From NCBI GenBank assembly GCA_027485815.1, contig JAIXQE010000176.1, forward strand, positions 1 to 64,000: 64,000 nucleotides of DNA, given 5' to 3'. Of the stretch, positions 32,472-41,546 are shown piece after piece. The notes under the pieces are model-generated. The model saw only the letters and a list, made by a program, of their open reading frames with translations, was not told the origin of the DNA and did no database searches. The DNA comes from Opitutaceae bacterium. Its GTDB lineage: Bacteria; Verrucomicrobiota; Verrucomicrobiia; Opitutales; Opitutaceae. Every line of letters starts with the position of its first letter. The first letter of the stretch is position 1. The position numbers were made by a program, and so were the translations under genes.

Positions 32472-33406
32472 GCGCGGGCGCGCCGCTGGCCTTCACCTGC
32501 GGGGATCCCGCGGGCGTGGGCCCGGAAATCATCGCCCGGTGGCTGGCGGAGCATCCCGCCGAGGCGGCGGGGGTCGCGGTGGTCGGGCCGGCGCGCTGGC
32601 TCGCGACGCTGCCGCCGGGGGGCCGACGCGTGCCCGTCGGGCTGGAGGAATTCGCGGCGGTGCCGGGCCGGCCGACGGGGGAGGGCGCGCTGGTGGCGTG
32701 GGCCGCGATGGAGCGGGCCGCGGCGGGTTGCCGCGAGGGTGAATTCGCCGGCGTCGTGACCGGTCCGGTGAGCAAGGCGGAGCTCGCGCGCATCGGCTAC
32801 GCGTACCCGGGGCAGACGGAGTTCTTCGCGGCCCGGTGGGGCGGCGAACCCGTGATGGCGTTTTGCGGGGGCAAGCTGCGCGTGGTCCTCGCGACTTGGC
32901 ATATTCCGTTGCACGAGGTGCCGCGGAGCCTGGGGCCCCACCTGTTGCGTCGCGCCGCCGCGGCCGCGGACACGCTGTGCCGCGCCGAGGGGATCGCCGC
33001 GCCCCGGATCGGCGTGTGCGGCCTCAATCCCCACGCCGGGGAGGAGGGCCTGCTCGGCCACGAGGAACGCGACCTGATCGACCCGGCCCTCGACCACCTC
33101 CGCGCCGAGTTCCCGGGGCTCTCGCGCTGCCAGCCCGGCGACACGCTCTTCGCCCGGGCCCTGCGGGGGGAGTTCGACGCGGTGATCGCCCTCTACCACG
33201 ACCAGGGCCTCGCCCCGCTGAAGCTGATCGATTTCGACGAGGCGGTGAACGTCACCCTGGGCCTGCCGCACGTGCGCACCAGCCCGGACCACGGCACCGC
33301 GTTCGGGATCGCGGGGCAGGGGCGCGCCCGCAGCACCAGCTTCACCAACGCGGTGACCGTCGCCCGGCGGTTGCTCGCGGCGCGCGCCGTGGGCGGTGGC
33401 GGTTGA
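32468..33406 (+). CDS. pdxA: 4-hydroxythreonine-4-phosphate dehydrogenase (312 aa)
   Basis: PdxA oxidises 4-hydroxythreonine-4-phosphate in the DXP-dependent pyridoxal phosphate pathway. Family blocks are CGDPAGVGPEI, VTGPVSKAEL, CGLNPHAGEEGLLGHEE and ALYHDQGLAPLKLIDF, then VNVTLGLPHVRTSPDHGTAF. The metal-binding histidines lie in the latter blocks. The GTG start at 32468 overlaps the lpxA stop and gives the normal N-terminus; longer in-frame extensions inside lpxA are not credible. Length is typical (about 310-330). Confidence 0.94.
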   Translation: MSAGAPLAFTCGDPAGVGPEIIARWLAEHPAEAAGVAVVGPARWLATLPPGGRRVPVGLEEFAAVPGRPTGEGALVAWAAMERAAAGCREGEFAGVVTGPVSKAELARIGYAYPGQTEFFAARWGGEPVMAFCGGKLRVVLATWHIPLHEVPRSLGPHLLRRAAAAADTLCRAEGIAAPRIGVCGLNPHAGEEGLLGHEERDLIDPALDHLRAEFPGLSRCQPGDTLFARALRGEFDAVIALYHDQGLAPLKLIDFDEAVNVTLGLPHVRTSPDHGTAFGIAGQGRARSTSFTNAVTVARRLLAARAVGGGG

Positions 33407-33503
33407 GCCACCTGTGCAGGAATTGTGAAAAACGGCGGCCGGCGGGTTTCCGCTGGAGGCGCCCGCGGGTCCGGGAAGGGTGGGCGACATAACGCCTCCG
33501 CCG

Positions 33504-33686
33504 ATGACCCTTTTCCTCGTCGCCCTCCTCCTGCTGTCCGTCGCCGCCGTGCTGCTCACCTGCCGGGCCGTGGCGGATGCGCCCGAGGGCTTTGAGGACG
33601 CCACTGGGTTCCATGCCCTGGTGCCGGAGTCGCCCCGCGGCGAGACGGCCCTGCCGGCCGCCGCGTACGCGGACCGCACGGCCTGA
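33504..33686 (+). CDS. Tiny membrane protein with EDxxGFHA motif, paralogue 1 (60 aa)
   Basis: One transmembrane helix (MTLFLVALLLLSVAAVLLTC) is followed by a short hydrophilic tail with AVADAPEGFEDATGFHALVP. The tail motif E-D-x-x-GFHA recurs in the next small gene, and both have the same topology (N-terminal helix, about 40-residue tail). This makes a gene more likely than chance. No family is known to me. A bounding function such as a membrane-bound accessory peptide is possible but not supported further. Confidence 0.55.
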   Translation: MTLFLVALLLLSVAAVLLTCRAVADAPEGFEDATGFHALVPESPRGETALPAAAYADRTA

Positions 33687-33824
33687 GCGGGACCGGATGA
33701 CGGGGCGGGGCGCCGTCGGGCAATCGCAATTGTTTAGAAACTGTCAAAGGGCGTCCGCGGTGCGATCCCGCTGGCGGCTGCGCCGGGCGCGCACATTCAG
33801 GGGGAAGTTCAACCGCTTCTACCC

Positions 33825-34025
33825 ATGACAACGCTCATCTCCTCCCTGCTGGTCCTCGCGGCCGCCGCCGCGGTGGTGACGTACTTCGCGGTCACCCGCG
33901 CGCGGGACGGTCACGAGGACGGCAACGGCTTCCACGCCGGTCCCCGTCCCCGCCGCCGCGCCGGCTCCCGGCCGCATCCCCGGGCCTCCCGTTCCCGCCG
34001 CCACCGCTTGCCGGCGGCGGCCTGA
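33825..34025 (+). CDS. Tiny membrane protein with EDxxGFHA motif, paralogue 2 (66 aa)
   Basis: The layout matches the preceding gene: a single helix (LISSLLVLAAAAAVVTYFAV) and then ARDGHEDGNGFHAGP followed by a strongly basic Arg/Pro-rich tail of about 27 residues. A purine-rich GGGGGAAG about 20 bases upstream could serve as a ribosome site. The gene lies 138 bases after paralogue 1 and ends just before a hairpin shared with the convergent sensor kinase gene. Confidence 0.55.
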   Translation: MTTLISSLLVLAAAAAVVTYFAVTRARDGHEDGNGFHAGPRPRRRAGSRPHPRASRSRRHRLPAAA

Positions 34026-34031
34026 ACCGGT

Positions 34032-34066
34032 AGGTCGCACGGCGTGGTCCACGCGCGCGGCGACCT
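34032..34066. terminator. Bidirectional hairpin between convergent genes
   Basis: AGGTCGC (34032) pairs with GCGACCT (34060), enclosing a second stem GCGTGG-T-CCACGC. It lies between the end of the small membrane gene and the end of the convergent kinase gene. There is no T-run, so termination strength is uncertain. Confidence 0.5.
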
Positions 34067-34099
34067 GATCTAGCCGCGCGCATTCGCGTTCCCCGCGGT

Positions 34100-36538
34100 C
34101 TATCCGGTCCGTGCCGGGCCGGGTGCGGAAGGCCGGGGGCTCTGGGGGCGCGGCTCGTGCGGGATCCAGAAGCTGAACCGCGAGCCGCGGCCGACCTCGC
34201 TCTCGAGGGTGAGGTCGCCGCCCATCGCCTGCACCAGCCGGCGGCAGATGCTGAGGCCGAGGCCCGTGCCCGCCTGCGACATCACCTGGTTGGTCTCCAG
34301 CTGCACGAAGGGCTCGAAGATTGCCTCCCGCCGGTCCGCGGGGATGCCCGGGCCCTGGTCGGTGACGTGGAACCAGAGGCGCGCCGTGTCCCCCGTGAAC
34401 GCCACCTGGCTGGCGATCTCGACCGCGGGGCCGTTGGTGAACTTCACCGCGTTGCCGGCGAGGTTGAGCAGCACCTGGCGCAGGCGCGGCACGTCGCCGT
34501 TCCATTCCAGCTCCGGCGCGTGCCCGGGGTTGACCCGCAGCTCGAGATTGGCCTTGCGCGCCGCCGGCTCCAGGATCGCGCTCACGTCCCCCAGGATGTC
34601 CGCGGGCCGGAACCGCGTCACCTCGACGTGGATCACGCCCGCTTCGAGCTTGGAGTAGTCCAGCACATCGGAGACCACGCTCATCAGCACCTGACTGGAT
34701 TTTTCGAGGGTGGAAAGCGTGCGGTCCACGAGGTCGTTGCGATCCTTCCAGCCCATGCGGAGCAGGCGGGTGCCGGTGATGATCGAGGTGAGCGGGGTGC
34801 GGAGCTCGTGGGTGACCGTCGCGAGGAAGGCGCCCTTGGCGCGGTCCGCGGATTTGGCCGCCAGCAGCGCCTGCTCCAGCTCGCGGGTCCGCTCCTGCAC
34901 CCGGGACTCGAGTTGGTGGAGGAGTTCCTCGCGCTGGCGGGTCTCGGAATCCAGCCGGCGGGCCATCTCCGCGAGGCGGCGCATCACGTCCCGGAACTCC
35001 AGCGGCAGGCGCCGCAGCCGGGACGACTCCTCCAGGAGCTCGCCGTGGCCGGAGGGGGCGAGGGAGAACTGGATCAGGGCCTGCCAGCCGGTGAGGAGAT
35101 CGCGGACGGACCATGTCGCCGCGAGGGAGGCGATCAGCGCGGTGGCCAGCGCGACGAGAATGATCCAGCCGTAGACGTTGACCACGGGCCGGATCACCTC
35201 GCGCCATTCCCGCTGGACCGTCAGCGTCCAGTCCACGCCGGGCACCGCCAAGGACATCGAGAGATAGGTCACGGGTCGGGCGAGCGAGTCGTCGTTGAAG
35301 CGACTGGGGCTGGGGGCTTGCGCGGTGATGCGGCGGCCCAGCGCCAGGGGGGCAAGGTTCTCGAGCGGTCGATACGGGAACCCGCGCCCCGTGATGACTT
35401 GGACGCGGCGGTCGGTCAGCAGGAGCCGGGTCCCGGTGTTCTCCGAATGGCGCTGCAGCACGGCGAGGATTGAATCGACGGTCATCGAGCCCTCGATGAC
35501 GCCGAGCGGTTCCCCGGAGCGGGAGATCACGGGCGCGCTGACTGCGATCAGGAGATCGCGGCCGAAGCCGCGGCCGCGGAAGACGCCTGAGACGTGGCTG
35601 CGGCTCGTGGCCATCGGCTCGCGGAAGTAGTCGCGGTCGGCCACGTTGGGGTCCCGGTCTGCGGCGTTGGCGGGCAGTGTCCCGGTGGCGGAGCTGCTGG
35701 CGACGACGTTCCCCTTGGCGTCGATGGCGATGAGACTGAGGAAGGAGTCCGAGGAGGCGCGGGCGGCCGCGAGTTCCGCGTTGAGGCCGGCGCGGTCCGT
35801 GAACCAATTCTCATCGTCGTGGCGCGCTGCGAGGCGCTCGAGCAGGCCCAGCCCTTCGGCCACGTGGCGGGCGACCTGGGCCGCGAGGTTGCGGGTGGTC
35901 GCATCGAGGCTGGCCTGCGCCTCGGACAGGGCTCGTTCCTCGAAGGTGCGCGCGGCGAGCAGCCCGCCGACCAGCACGGGCAGCGTGCCGAAGATCAGGT
36001 ACCGTCGCAGCAGCACCGAGCGGAAGGTGCCCGCCGATTCCGGCCGCTCCCACCCGGGGGCCGCCGGCAGCTGCTCGATCACAAGATAGGCCAGCCAGAC
36101 GGCGATGAGGCCGTTCGCCGGCTGCAGCACCAGTGCCTGGGTGAAGGAGGGGTCCGGGATGACCGTCGCGTGGCGGTAGAGGAACCACGAGAGGGGGGTG
36201 CCCAGCACGATCCAGTAGGTCAGGTCGGCGAGGAGGGGGTTGATCCGCCGGCGCCACGCGCCCGACACGACAAGGCCCTCGAGGGCCAGCAGCAGGGCCG
36301 AGAAGGGCTGCTGCCACTTGGCGGTGAGGGTGACCGTGCCCGCCGCCAGCACGGCCAAGGCGGCGTACGGGCCCACCAGCCGGACGCCAACGAGGTAGAA
36401 AAGCATCCCGAGCACCAGCGAATGCCCGAAGAAAACCCCCGGCGCGAACCAGTCGGCGTAGGCGGCAGTGCCGCAGAGCACCGCCGTCAGCGTCAGGTCA
36501 CGTCCCCACGTCCAGCCTTGGGTCTGCCGTGCGCTCAT
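34100..36538 (-). CDS. Membrane sensor histidine kinase with extracytoplasmic Cache-like domain (812 aa)
   Basis: Several transmembrane helices occupy residues 10-160. After another helix near 190 comes a periplasmic Cache/PDC-like domain (about 210-430, with LSLIAIDAKGNVVASS and DRDYFREPMATSRSHVSGVF). A helix near 450 leads to a coiled coil (SRVQERTRELEQALLAAKSA). The kinase core has the H-box THELRTPLTSI, N-box LNLAGNAVKF, G1 DQGPGIP and G2 GTGLGLSICRRL, so it should be active. It lies 16 bases downstream of a response-regulator gene and divergent from an RND efflux operon, which it may control. The ligand is unknown. Confidence 0.9.
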   Translation of the reverse strand: MSARQTQGWTWGRDLTLTAVLCGTAAYADWFAPGVFFGHSLVLGMLFYLVGVRLVGPYAALAVLAAGTVTLTAKWQQPFSALLLALEGLVVSGAWRRRINPLLADLTYWIVLGTPLSWFLYRHATVIPDPSFTQALVLQPANGLIAVWLAYLVIEQLPAAPGWERPESAGTFRSVLLRRYLIFGTLPVLVGGLLAARTFEERALSEAQASLDATTRNLAAQVARHVAEGLGLLERLAARHDDENWFTDRAGLNAELAAARASSDSFLSLIAIDAKGNVVASSSATGTLPANAADRDPNVADRDYFREPMATSRSHVSGVFRGRGFGRDLLIAVSAPVISRSGEPLGVIEGSMTVDSILAVLQRHSENTGTRLLLTDRRVQVITGRGFPYRPLENLAPLALGRRITAQAPSPSRFNDDSLARPVTYLSMSLAVPGVDWTLTVQREWREVIRPVVNVYGWIILVALATALIASLAATWSVRDLLTGWQALIQFSLAPSGHGELLEESSRLRRLPLEFRDVMRRLAEMARRLDSETRQREELLHQLESRVQERTRELEQALLAAKSADRAKGAFLATVTHELRTPLTSIITGTRLLRMGWKDRNDLVDRTLSTLEKSSQVLMSVVSDVLDYSKLEAGVIHVEVTRFRPADILGDVSAILEPAARKANLELRVNPGHAPELEWNGDVPRLRQVLLNLAGNAVKFTNGPAVEIASQVAFTGDTARLWFHVTDQGPGIPADRREAIFEPFVQLETNQVMSQAGTGLGLSICRRLVQAMGGDLTLESEVGRGSRFSFWIPHEPRPQSPRPSAPGPARTG

Positions 36539-36554
36539 CCGGGGGACGGCCCGT

Positions 36555-36971
36555 TCAGGCCGGGCGGGCGCCGCGCCGGGCCCGGCCCTGGTCCACCCAG
36601 TAGGCCACGGTCTCCAGCAGGCGTTCCGGATCGAAGGGTTTCGTCAGATAGGCGTCCGCCCCGTTCCGCAGGCCGTCGGCCACCTGGCTTTCGTCGGCGC
36701 GGGCCGAGACGACGAGCACCGGCAGGTCGCCCAGGCCCGCCGTGCCGCGCACCTGCTGCAGGAGCCAGGGGCCGTCGCCGCCTGGCATGATCATATCGGT
36801 CAGCAGCAGGTCCGCACCGTGGTGCGCGAGGTGGTCGAGCGCCTCCCGGCCGCTGGCGAAGGCCGCCACGGAGTGACCGCCCAAGGTCAGCAGGTCGATC
36901 GTGGTCGCGCTCACGTCGGGGTCGTCCTCCGCGAGGACGATGCGCGCGGGCGCCGGGGTAGCGGGCGTCAT
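36555..36971 (-). CDS. Stand-alone response regulator receiver domain (138 aa)
   Basis: The protein is a single REC domain: acidic pocket EDD at 15-17, phosphorylation site D59 in LLLTDMIMPGGDG, the switch serine in VLVVSARAD and the lysine in AYLTKPFDP. There is no DNA-binding output domain, so it signals by protein contact in the manner of CheY/Spo0F. It is the first gene of the pair with the histidine kinase and is divergent from the RND efflux genes. The 165 bases to mdtA show no certain promoter. Confidence 0.92.
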   Translation of the reverse strand: MTPATPAPARIVLAEDDPDVSATTIDLLTLGGHSVAAFASGREALDHLAHHGADLLLTDMIMPGGDGPWLLQQVRGTAGLGDLPVLVVSARADESQVADGLRNGADAYLTKPFDPERLLETVAYWVDQGRARRGARPA

Positions 36972-37136
36972 GGACTGAGCTTCGGGCGGGCAGCGGGGGC
37001 AAGTAAAGCTCCAGTTGCCGACGCCCGGGTGGCGGGCGCGCCGGTTTTCACCTCGAAATTTCTAGCAACGGGCGCGGCTCCGTGGTCGTCTGGCGCCCCG
37101 CCGGGACCGCCTCCGCGCCCCGCTCCCTTCCCCCGC

Positions 37137-38429
37137 ATGTCCTCCGCCCCCTCCCCCCGTCGTCCCTGGCTCCTTTACGGCGCCGTCACCCTCGTGTTCG
37201 CCGCCGGGGTCTGGTACTTCGGGTTCCGCACCGATCCCGCCGCGGCCGGAGCCGGCCGGATGTCCTTCCGCTCCCGCAGCGGATCGACCGCCACGCCCGT
37301 GCGGGTCGAACCCGTCCAGCGCCGCGACCTCGCGGTCCACCTCCGCGCCATCGGCACGGTCACGCCCCGCAACACGGTCACGGTCCGCAGCCGCGTGGAA
37401 GGCCAGCTCCTCAAGGTTCACTTTCAGGAGGGCCAGCAGGTCACCGCCGGCCAACTGCTGGCCGAGATTGATCCGCTGCCCTACGAGATCCGGCTCGCCC
37501 AGGCGGAGGCCCGCCTCCGGCAGAACCGCGCCCAGCTGCTCACCGCCAAGGCCGACCTCGAGCGCGTCCGCCAACTGCACGCCCAGACCCTGATGTCCCA
37601 GCAGCAGCTGGAGGCGGCGCAGGCCCTCGTGGCGGACCGCGAGGGCGCGGTCGCGGCCGACCAGGCGAATGTCGACGATGCCCGCCGCCAGCTCGCCTAC
37701 ACCCGCATCGAGGCCCCGCTCGCGGGCCGCCTCGGCCTCCGCCAGGTCGACGCGGGCAACCTCATCCGCCCGGGCGACGCCGGCGGGATCGTGGTCATCA
37801 CCCAGACGCGCCCGATCAACGTCCTCTTCACCGTGCCGGAACAGGACCTGCCCAAGGTCCTCGAGCCCCTCCGCGCCGGTCAGGGCCTCCCGGTCGAGGC
37901 CTGGGACCGCGCCGAGCAGCAGCGCCTCGCCGCCGGCCTGCTCAACACCGTGGACAACCAGATCGACCTCGCCACCGGCACCGTGCGCCTCAAGGCCGAG
38001 TTCCCCAACGAGGACGAAAAGCTCTTCCCCAATCAGTTCGTCAACGTGCGCCTCCGCGTCCGCACCTTCAAGGACGCCGTGGTCGTCCCGGTCGCCGCCG
38101 TGCAGTACGGCTCGCGCGGCACCTACGTCTACCTCGTCACCGCCGAGGGCCTCGCCGCCGTCCGCGACGTGGTCCTCGGGCCCTCCGAGGAGGGCCTGCA
38201 GGCCGTGCTGCAGGGCCTGTCCGGCGGCGAGCGCGTGGTGCTGGAGGGGATCGACCGGCTGCGCGAGGGCCGGCCGGTGACCATCGTCGCGGCCGACGGC
38301 ACCGTCACCCCCCCGCCGGCGGGCAAGGGCGACAAGGGGGGCAAGGGCGGTAAAGGCGAGAAGTCCGATGGCGGGGGCAAGGGTGGCAAGGGCGAGAAGT
38401 CCGACGGCGCGCGCAAGAAGGCCGCATGA
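37137..38429 (+). CDS. mdtA: RND efflux periplasmic adaptor, MdtA-like (430 aa)
   Basis: A membrane anchor ([19 protein letters not shown]) is followed by the lipoyl half-motif [20 protein letters not shown], an alpha-hairpin ([20 protein letters not shown]), the second lipoyl half [19 protein letters not shown], and beta-barrel and membrane-proximal domains. Such adaptors link the inner-membrane RND pump to an outer-membrane channel. The C-terminus has an unusual lysine/glycine tail with two copies of [11 protein letters not shown]. The stop overlaps the ATG of the first pump gene (ATGA). Two successive pump genes follow as in E. coli mdtABC; no TolC-type channel gene is adjacent. Confidence 0.9.
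   Translation: MSSAPSPRRPWLLYGAVTLVFAAGVWYFGFRTDPAAAGAGRMSFRSRSGSTATPVRVEPVQRRDLAVHLRAIGTVTPRNTVTVRSRVEGQLLKVHFQEGQQVTAGQLLAEIDPLPYEIRLAQAEARLRQNRAQLLTAKADLERVRQLHAQTLMSQQQLEAAQALVADREGAVAADQANVDDARRQLAYTRIEAPLAGRLGLRQVDAGNLIRPGDAGGIVVITQTRPINVLFTVPEQDLPKVLEPLRAGQGLPVEAWDRAEQQRLAAGLLNTVDNQIDLATGTVRLKAEFPNEDEKLFPNQFVNVRLRVRTFKDAVVVPVAAVQYGSRGTYVYLVTAEGLAAVRDVVLGPSEEGLQAVLQGLSGGERVVLEGIDRLREGRPVTIVAADGTVTPPPAGKGDKGGKGGKGEKSDGGGKGGKGEKSDGARKKAA
38340..38411 (+). repeat. 36-base tandem repeat coding for the MdtA tail
   Basis: Two in-frame 36-base units (38340-38375 and 38376-38411) encode [12 protein letters not shown] and [13 protein letters not shown] partial preceding unit encodes GKGDKG. Third-position differences show they are not a very recent duplication. 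Confidence 0.9.
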
Positions 38430-41400
38430 GCCCCTCCCGGCCCTTCATCCTCCGCCCGGTCGCGACCAGTCTCCTGATGGTCGCGCTCTTCCTGTCCGGC
38501 ATCCTCGCGTACCGGCTGCTGCCGGTCGCCGCGCTGCCGCAGGTCGACTTCCCGATCATCCAGATCTTCACCTTCTACCCGGGCGCGAGCCCGGCGGTGA
38601 CCGCCAGCGCCATCACCGCCCCCCTCGAGCGCCGCTTCGGGCAGATCCCCGGACTGAACCAGATGTCCTCGACCAGCTCGAGCGGCGCCTCGGTCATCAC
38701 GCTCCAGTTCTCGCTCGAGGTCTCCCTCGGCGTGGCCGAACAGGAGGTCCAGGCCGCGATCAACGCGGCGAACAACCTCCTCCCCAACGACCTCCCGGCC
38801 CCGCCCATCTACCGCAAGGTCAACCCGGCCGACACCCCGATCATGACCCTGGCCGTCACCTCGGCCAGCCTGCCGTTGCCGCAGGTGCACGACCTGGTGG
38901 ACACCCGCATCGCCCAGAAGCTGGCCCAGATCCCGGGCGTGGGGATGGTCAGCCTCGCCGGCGGCCAGCGCCCCGCGATCCGCGTCCAGGTCCACCCCGG
39001 CGAACTCGCCCAGCGCGGGCTGAACCTCAGCGACGTCCGCGCCGCCATCGCGGCGGCGAGCGTCAACCAGCCCAAGGGCAGCTTCGACGGTCCCACCCGC
39101 ACCATCCTGATGGACGCCAACGACCAGCTGCGGTCGGTGGAGGAGTTCCGCCAGCTGATCATCGCCTGGCGGGACGGTGCCCCGTTGCGCCTCGGTGACG
39201 TCGCGCGGATCGAGAACGCCGCGGAGGACCGCCGCCTCGGCGCCTGGGCGGACCGCCTCCCGGCCGTGCTGGTGAACATCCAGCGCCAGCCCGGCGCGAA
39301 CGTGATCGAGGTGGTCGACCGGGTGCAGGCCCTGCTCCCGCAGCTCTCCGCCACCCTGCCGGCGGCGGCCGAGCTGGCCGTCCTCTCCGACCGCACCCAG
39401 AGCATCCGCGCCTCGGTTCGCGCGGTGCAGCATGAGCTCATCTTCGCCATCCTCCTGGTCGTGCTCGTGACGTTCCTTTTCCTGCGCAACTTCGCGGCGA
39501 CGATCATCCCCAGCATCGCCGTGCCGCTTTCCCTGGTCGGCACGTTCGGGGTGATGCACCTGGCGGGCTACTCGCTCAACATCCTCACGCTGATGTCGCT
39601 CACCATCGCCACGGGCTTCGTGGTGGATGACGCGATCGTGATGCTGGAGAACGTCGCCCGGTACCGGGAGCAGGGCGAGCCGCCGCTGTCCGCCGCACTG
39701 AAGGGCGCCGCCCAGATCGGCTTCACCCTCGTCTCGCTCACCATCTCGCTCATCGCGGTGCTGATCCCGTTGCTCTTCATGGGCGACGTCGTCGGACGCC
39801 TCTTCCACGAGTTCGCGATCACCCTCGCCGTCGCGATCCTGATCTCGCTGCTGGTCTCCCTCTCGCTCACGCCGATGATGTGCGCCCGGATGCTGCCCGC
39901 GCCGGACCACGGGGCGGCCGCGCCCGGCTTCCTCGACGCCGTGATCGCCCGCTACGGCCGCTGGCTCGACTGGGTGCTGGAGCGCCAGCCGCTCACGCTC
40001 GCGGTCACGGTCGGCACCCTCGTCCTCACCGTGCTCCTCTGGATCGTGGTCCCGAAGGGCTTCTTCCCCGTGCAGGACAACGCCGCCCTGCAGGCGGTCA
40101 CGGAGGCGCCGCAGTCCGTCTCCTTCACCACGATGGCCGAGCGCCAGCAGGCCCTCGCCGCGCTCATCCTCCGGGATCCCGCGGTCCGCAGCCTCTCCAG
40201 CTTCATCGGCGTCGACGGCACCAACACCACCCTCAACAGCGGGCGGATGCTGATCAACCTGCATCCCCACGGCGAGCGGCGGGACAACGCGGCCGAGGTG
40301 ATCGAGCGGCTGCGCGCCGCCGCCCTCGCCGTGCCCGGCATCTCCCTCTACCTGCAGCCGATCCAGGAGCTGACGATCGAGGACCGGGTCAGCCGCACCC
40401 AGTTCCAATTCACCCTGACGTGCCCCGACGAGAACCTCCTCGAGGAGTGGGTGGCCGGCTTCGTCCCGCACCTGCAGCAGCTGCCCGAGCTGGCCGACGT
40501 CGCCAGCGACCTCCAGAACCGCGGCCTGCAGGCCTACGTCGAGATCGACCGGGACACGGCCAGCCGGCTCGGAGTGAGCGTGGCCGACATCGACGACGCG
40601 CTCTACAGCGCGTTCGGCCAGCGGCAGATCTCGACCCTCTTCACCCACACCAGCCAGTACCGGGTGGTGTTGGAGGTGGATCCGCGCCTGCTGCAGGGGC
40701 CGGAGGCGCTCGCGGGCATCTTCGTCCGGACGCGCTCCGGCCGGCCGGTCCCGCTCGCCAGCGTGGCGCGCGTGACCGAGCGGCCCACCCGCCTGCTGAT
40801 CAGCCACGTGGGGCAGTTCCCGGCCGTCACGATCTCCTTCAACCTCGGGGCCGGCGCCTCCCTCGGCGATGCCGTCCAGGCGATCGAGCGCGCCGCGGTC
40901 GAGCGGGAGCTGCCGCCCGCGGTGGAGATGCGCTTCCAGGGGGCCGCCCAGGCGTTTCGGGCCTCGCTGTCGAGCACGCTCCTGCTGGTGCTGGCGGCGG
41001 TGGTGACGATGTACATCGTCCTCGGCATCCTCTACGAGAGCAGCATCCATCCGATCACGATCCTCTCCACGCTGCCGTCCGCGACGGTGGGCGCGCTGCT
41101 GGCGCTGTGGGTGACGGGCCGGCCCTTGGACATGATCGCGATCATCGGGATCATTTTGCTGATCGGCCTGGTGAAGAAAAACGGCATCATGATGGTGGAT
41201 TTCGCGCTGGAGGCCACGCGGCGGGACGGCCTGGGTCCGCGGGAGGCGATCCGGCAGGCGGCGCTGCTGCGGTTCCGGCCGATCCTGATGACCACGCTCG
41301 CGGCGCTCTTCGGCGCGCTGCCGCTGATGTTGTCGACGGGTTCGGGCGCCGAGCTCCGGCAGCCGCTGGGCATCACGATGGTGGGCGGCCTGCTGGCCAG

Positions 41401-41527
41401 CCAGGTGCTGACCCTCTTCACCACGCCGGTGGTGTACCTCTACTTCGACCGCCTGGGCCGCCGGTTCGCGGCGCGGCGGGCGGCGGCGGCGCCGGCCGGG
41501 GCCCGGCCCGCGGGGGCGCGTTCCTGA
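38426..41527 (+). CDS. mdtB: RND efflux pump subunit, MdtB-like (1033 aa)
   Basis: This is an inner-membrane proton-driven pump of the HAE1 type. [20 protein letters not shown] is the first helix, and the porter domains begin with [20 protein letters not shown]. The conserved TM4 motif [17 protein letters not shown] provides the proton-relay aspartates, and the late helices contain [17 protein letters not shown]. Length is normal. MdtB and MdtC form a heterotrimer in E. coli, exporting bile salts, novobiocin and other compounds. The C-terminal [19 protein letters not shown] is a low-complexity tail. It overlaps mdtA by 4 bases. Confidence 0.93.
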   Translation: MSPSRPFILRPVATSLLMVALFLSGILAYRLLPVAALPQVDFPIIQIFTFYPGASPAVTASAITAPLERRFGQIPGLNQMSSTSSSGASVITLQFSLEVSLGVAEQEVQAAINAANNLLPNDLPAPPIYRKVNPADTPIMTLAVTSASLPLPQVHDLVDTRIAQKLAQIPGVGMVSLAGGQRPAIRVQVHPGELAQRGLNLSDVRAAIAAASVNQPKGSFDGPTRTILMDANDQLRSVEEFRQLIIAWRDGAPLRLGDVARIENAAEDRRLGAWADRLPAVLVNIQRQPGANVIEVVDRVQALLPQLSATLPAAAELAVLSDRTQSIRASVRAVQHELIFAILLVVLVTFLFLRNFAATIIPSIAVPLSLVGTFGVMHLAGYSLNILTLMSLTIATGFVVDDAIVMLENVARYREQGEPPLSAALKGAAQIGFTLVSLTISLIAVLIPLLFMGDVVGRLFHEFAITLAVAILISLLVSLSLTPMMCARMLPAPDHGAAAPGFLDAVIARYGRWLDWVLERQPLTLAVTVGTLVLTVLLWIVVPKGFFPVQDNAALQAVTEAPQSVSFTTMAERQQALAALILRDPAVRSLSSFIGVDGTNTTLNSGRMLINLHPHGERRDNAAEVIERLRAAALAVPGISLYLQPIQELTIEDRVSRTQFQFTLTCPDENLLEEWVAGFVPHLQQLPELADVASDLQNRGLQAYVEIDRDTASRLGVSVADIDDALYSAFGQRQISTLFTHTSQYRVVLEVDPRLLQGPEALAGIFVRTRSGRPVPLASVARVTERPTRLLISHVGQFPAVTISFNLGAGASLGDAVQAIERAAVERELPPAVEMRFQGAAQAFRASLSSTLLLVLAAVVTMYIVLGILYESSIHPITILSTLPSATVGALLALWVTGRPLDMIAIIGIILLIGLVKKNGIMMVDFALEATRRDGLGPREAIRQAALLRFRPILMTTLAALFGALPLMLSTGSGAELRQPLGITMVGGLLASQVLTLFTTPVVYLYFDRLGRRFAARRAAAAPAGARPAGARS

Positions 41528-41546
41528 ACCGCGCGGAGGCTTCCGG

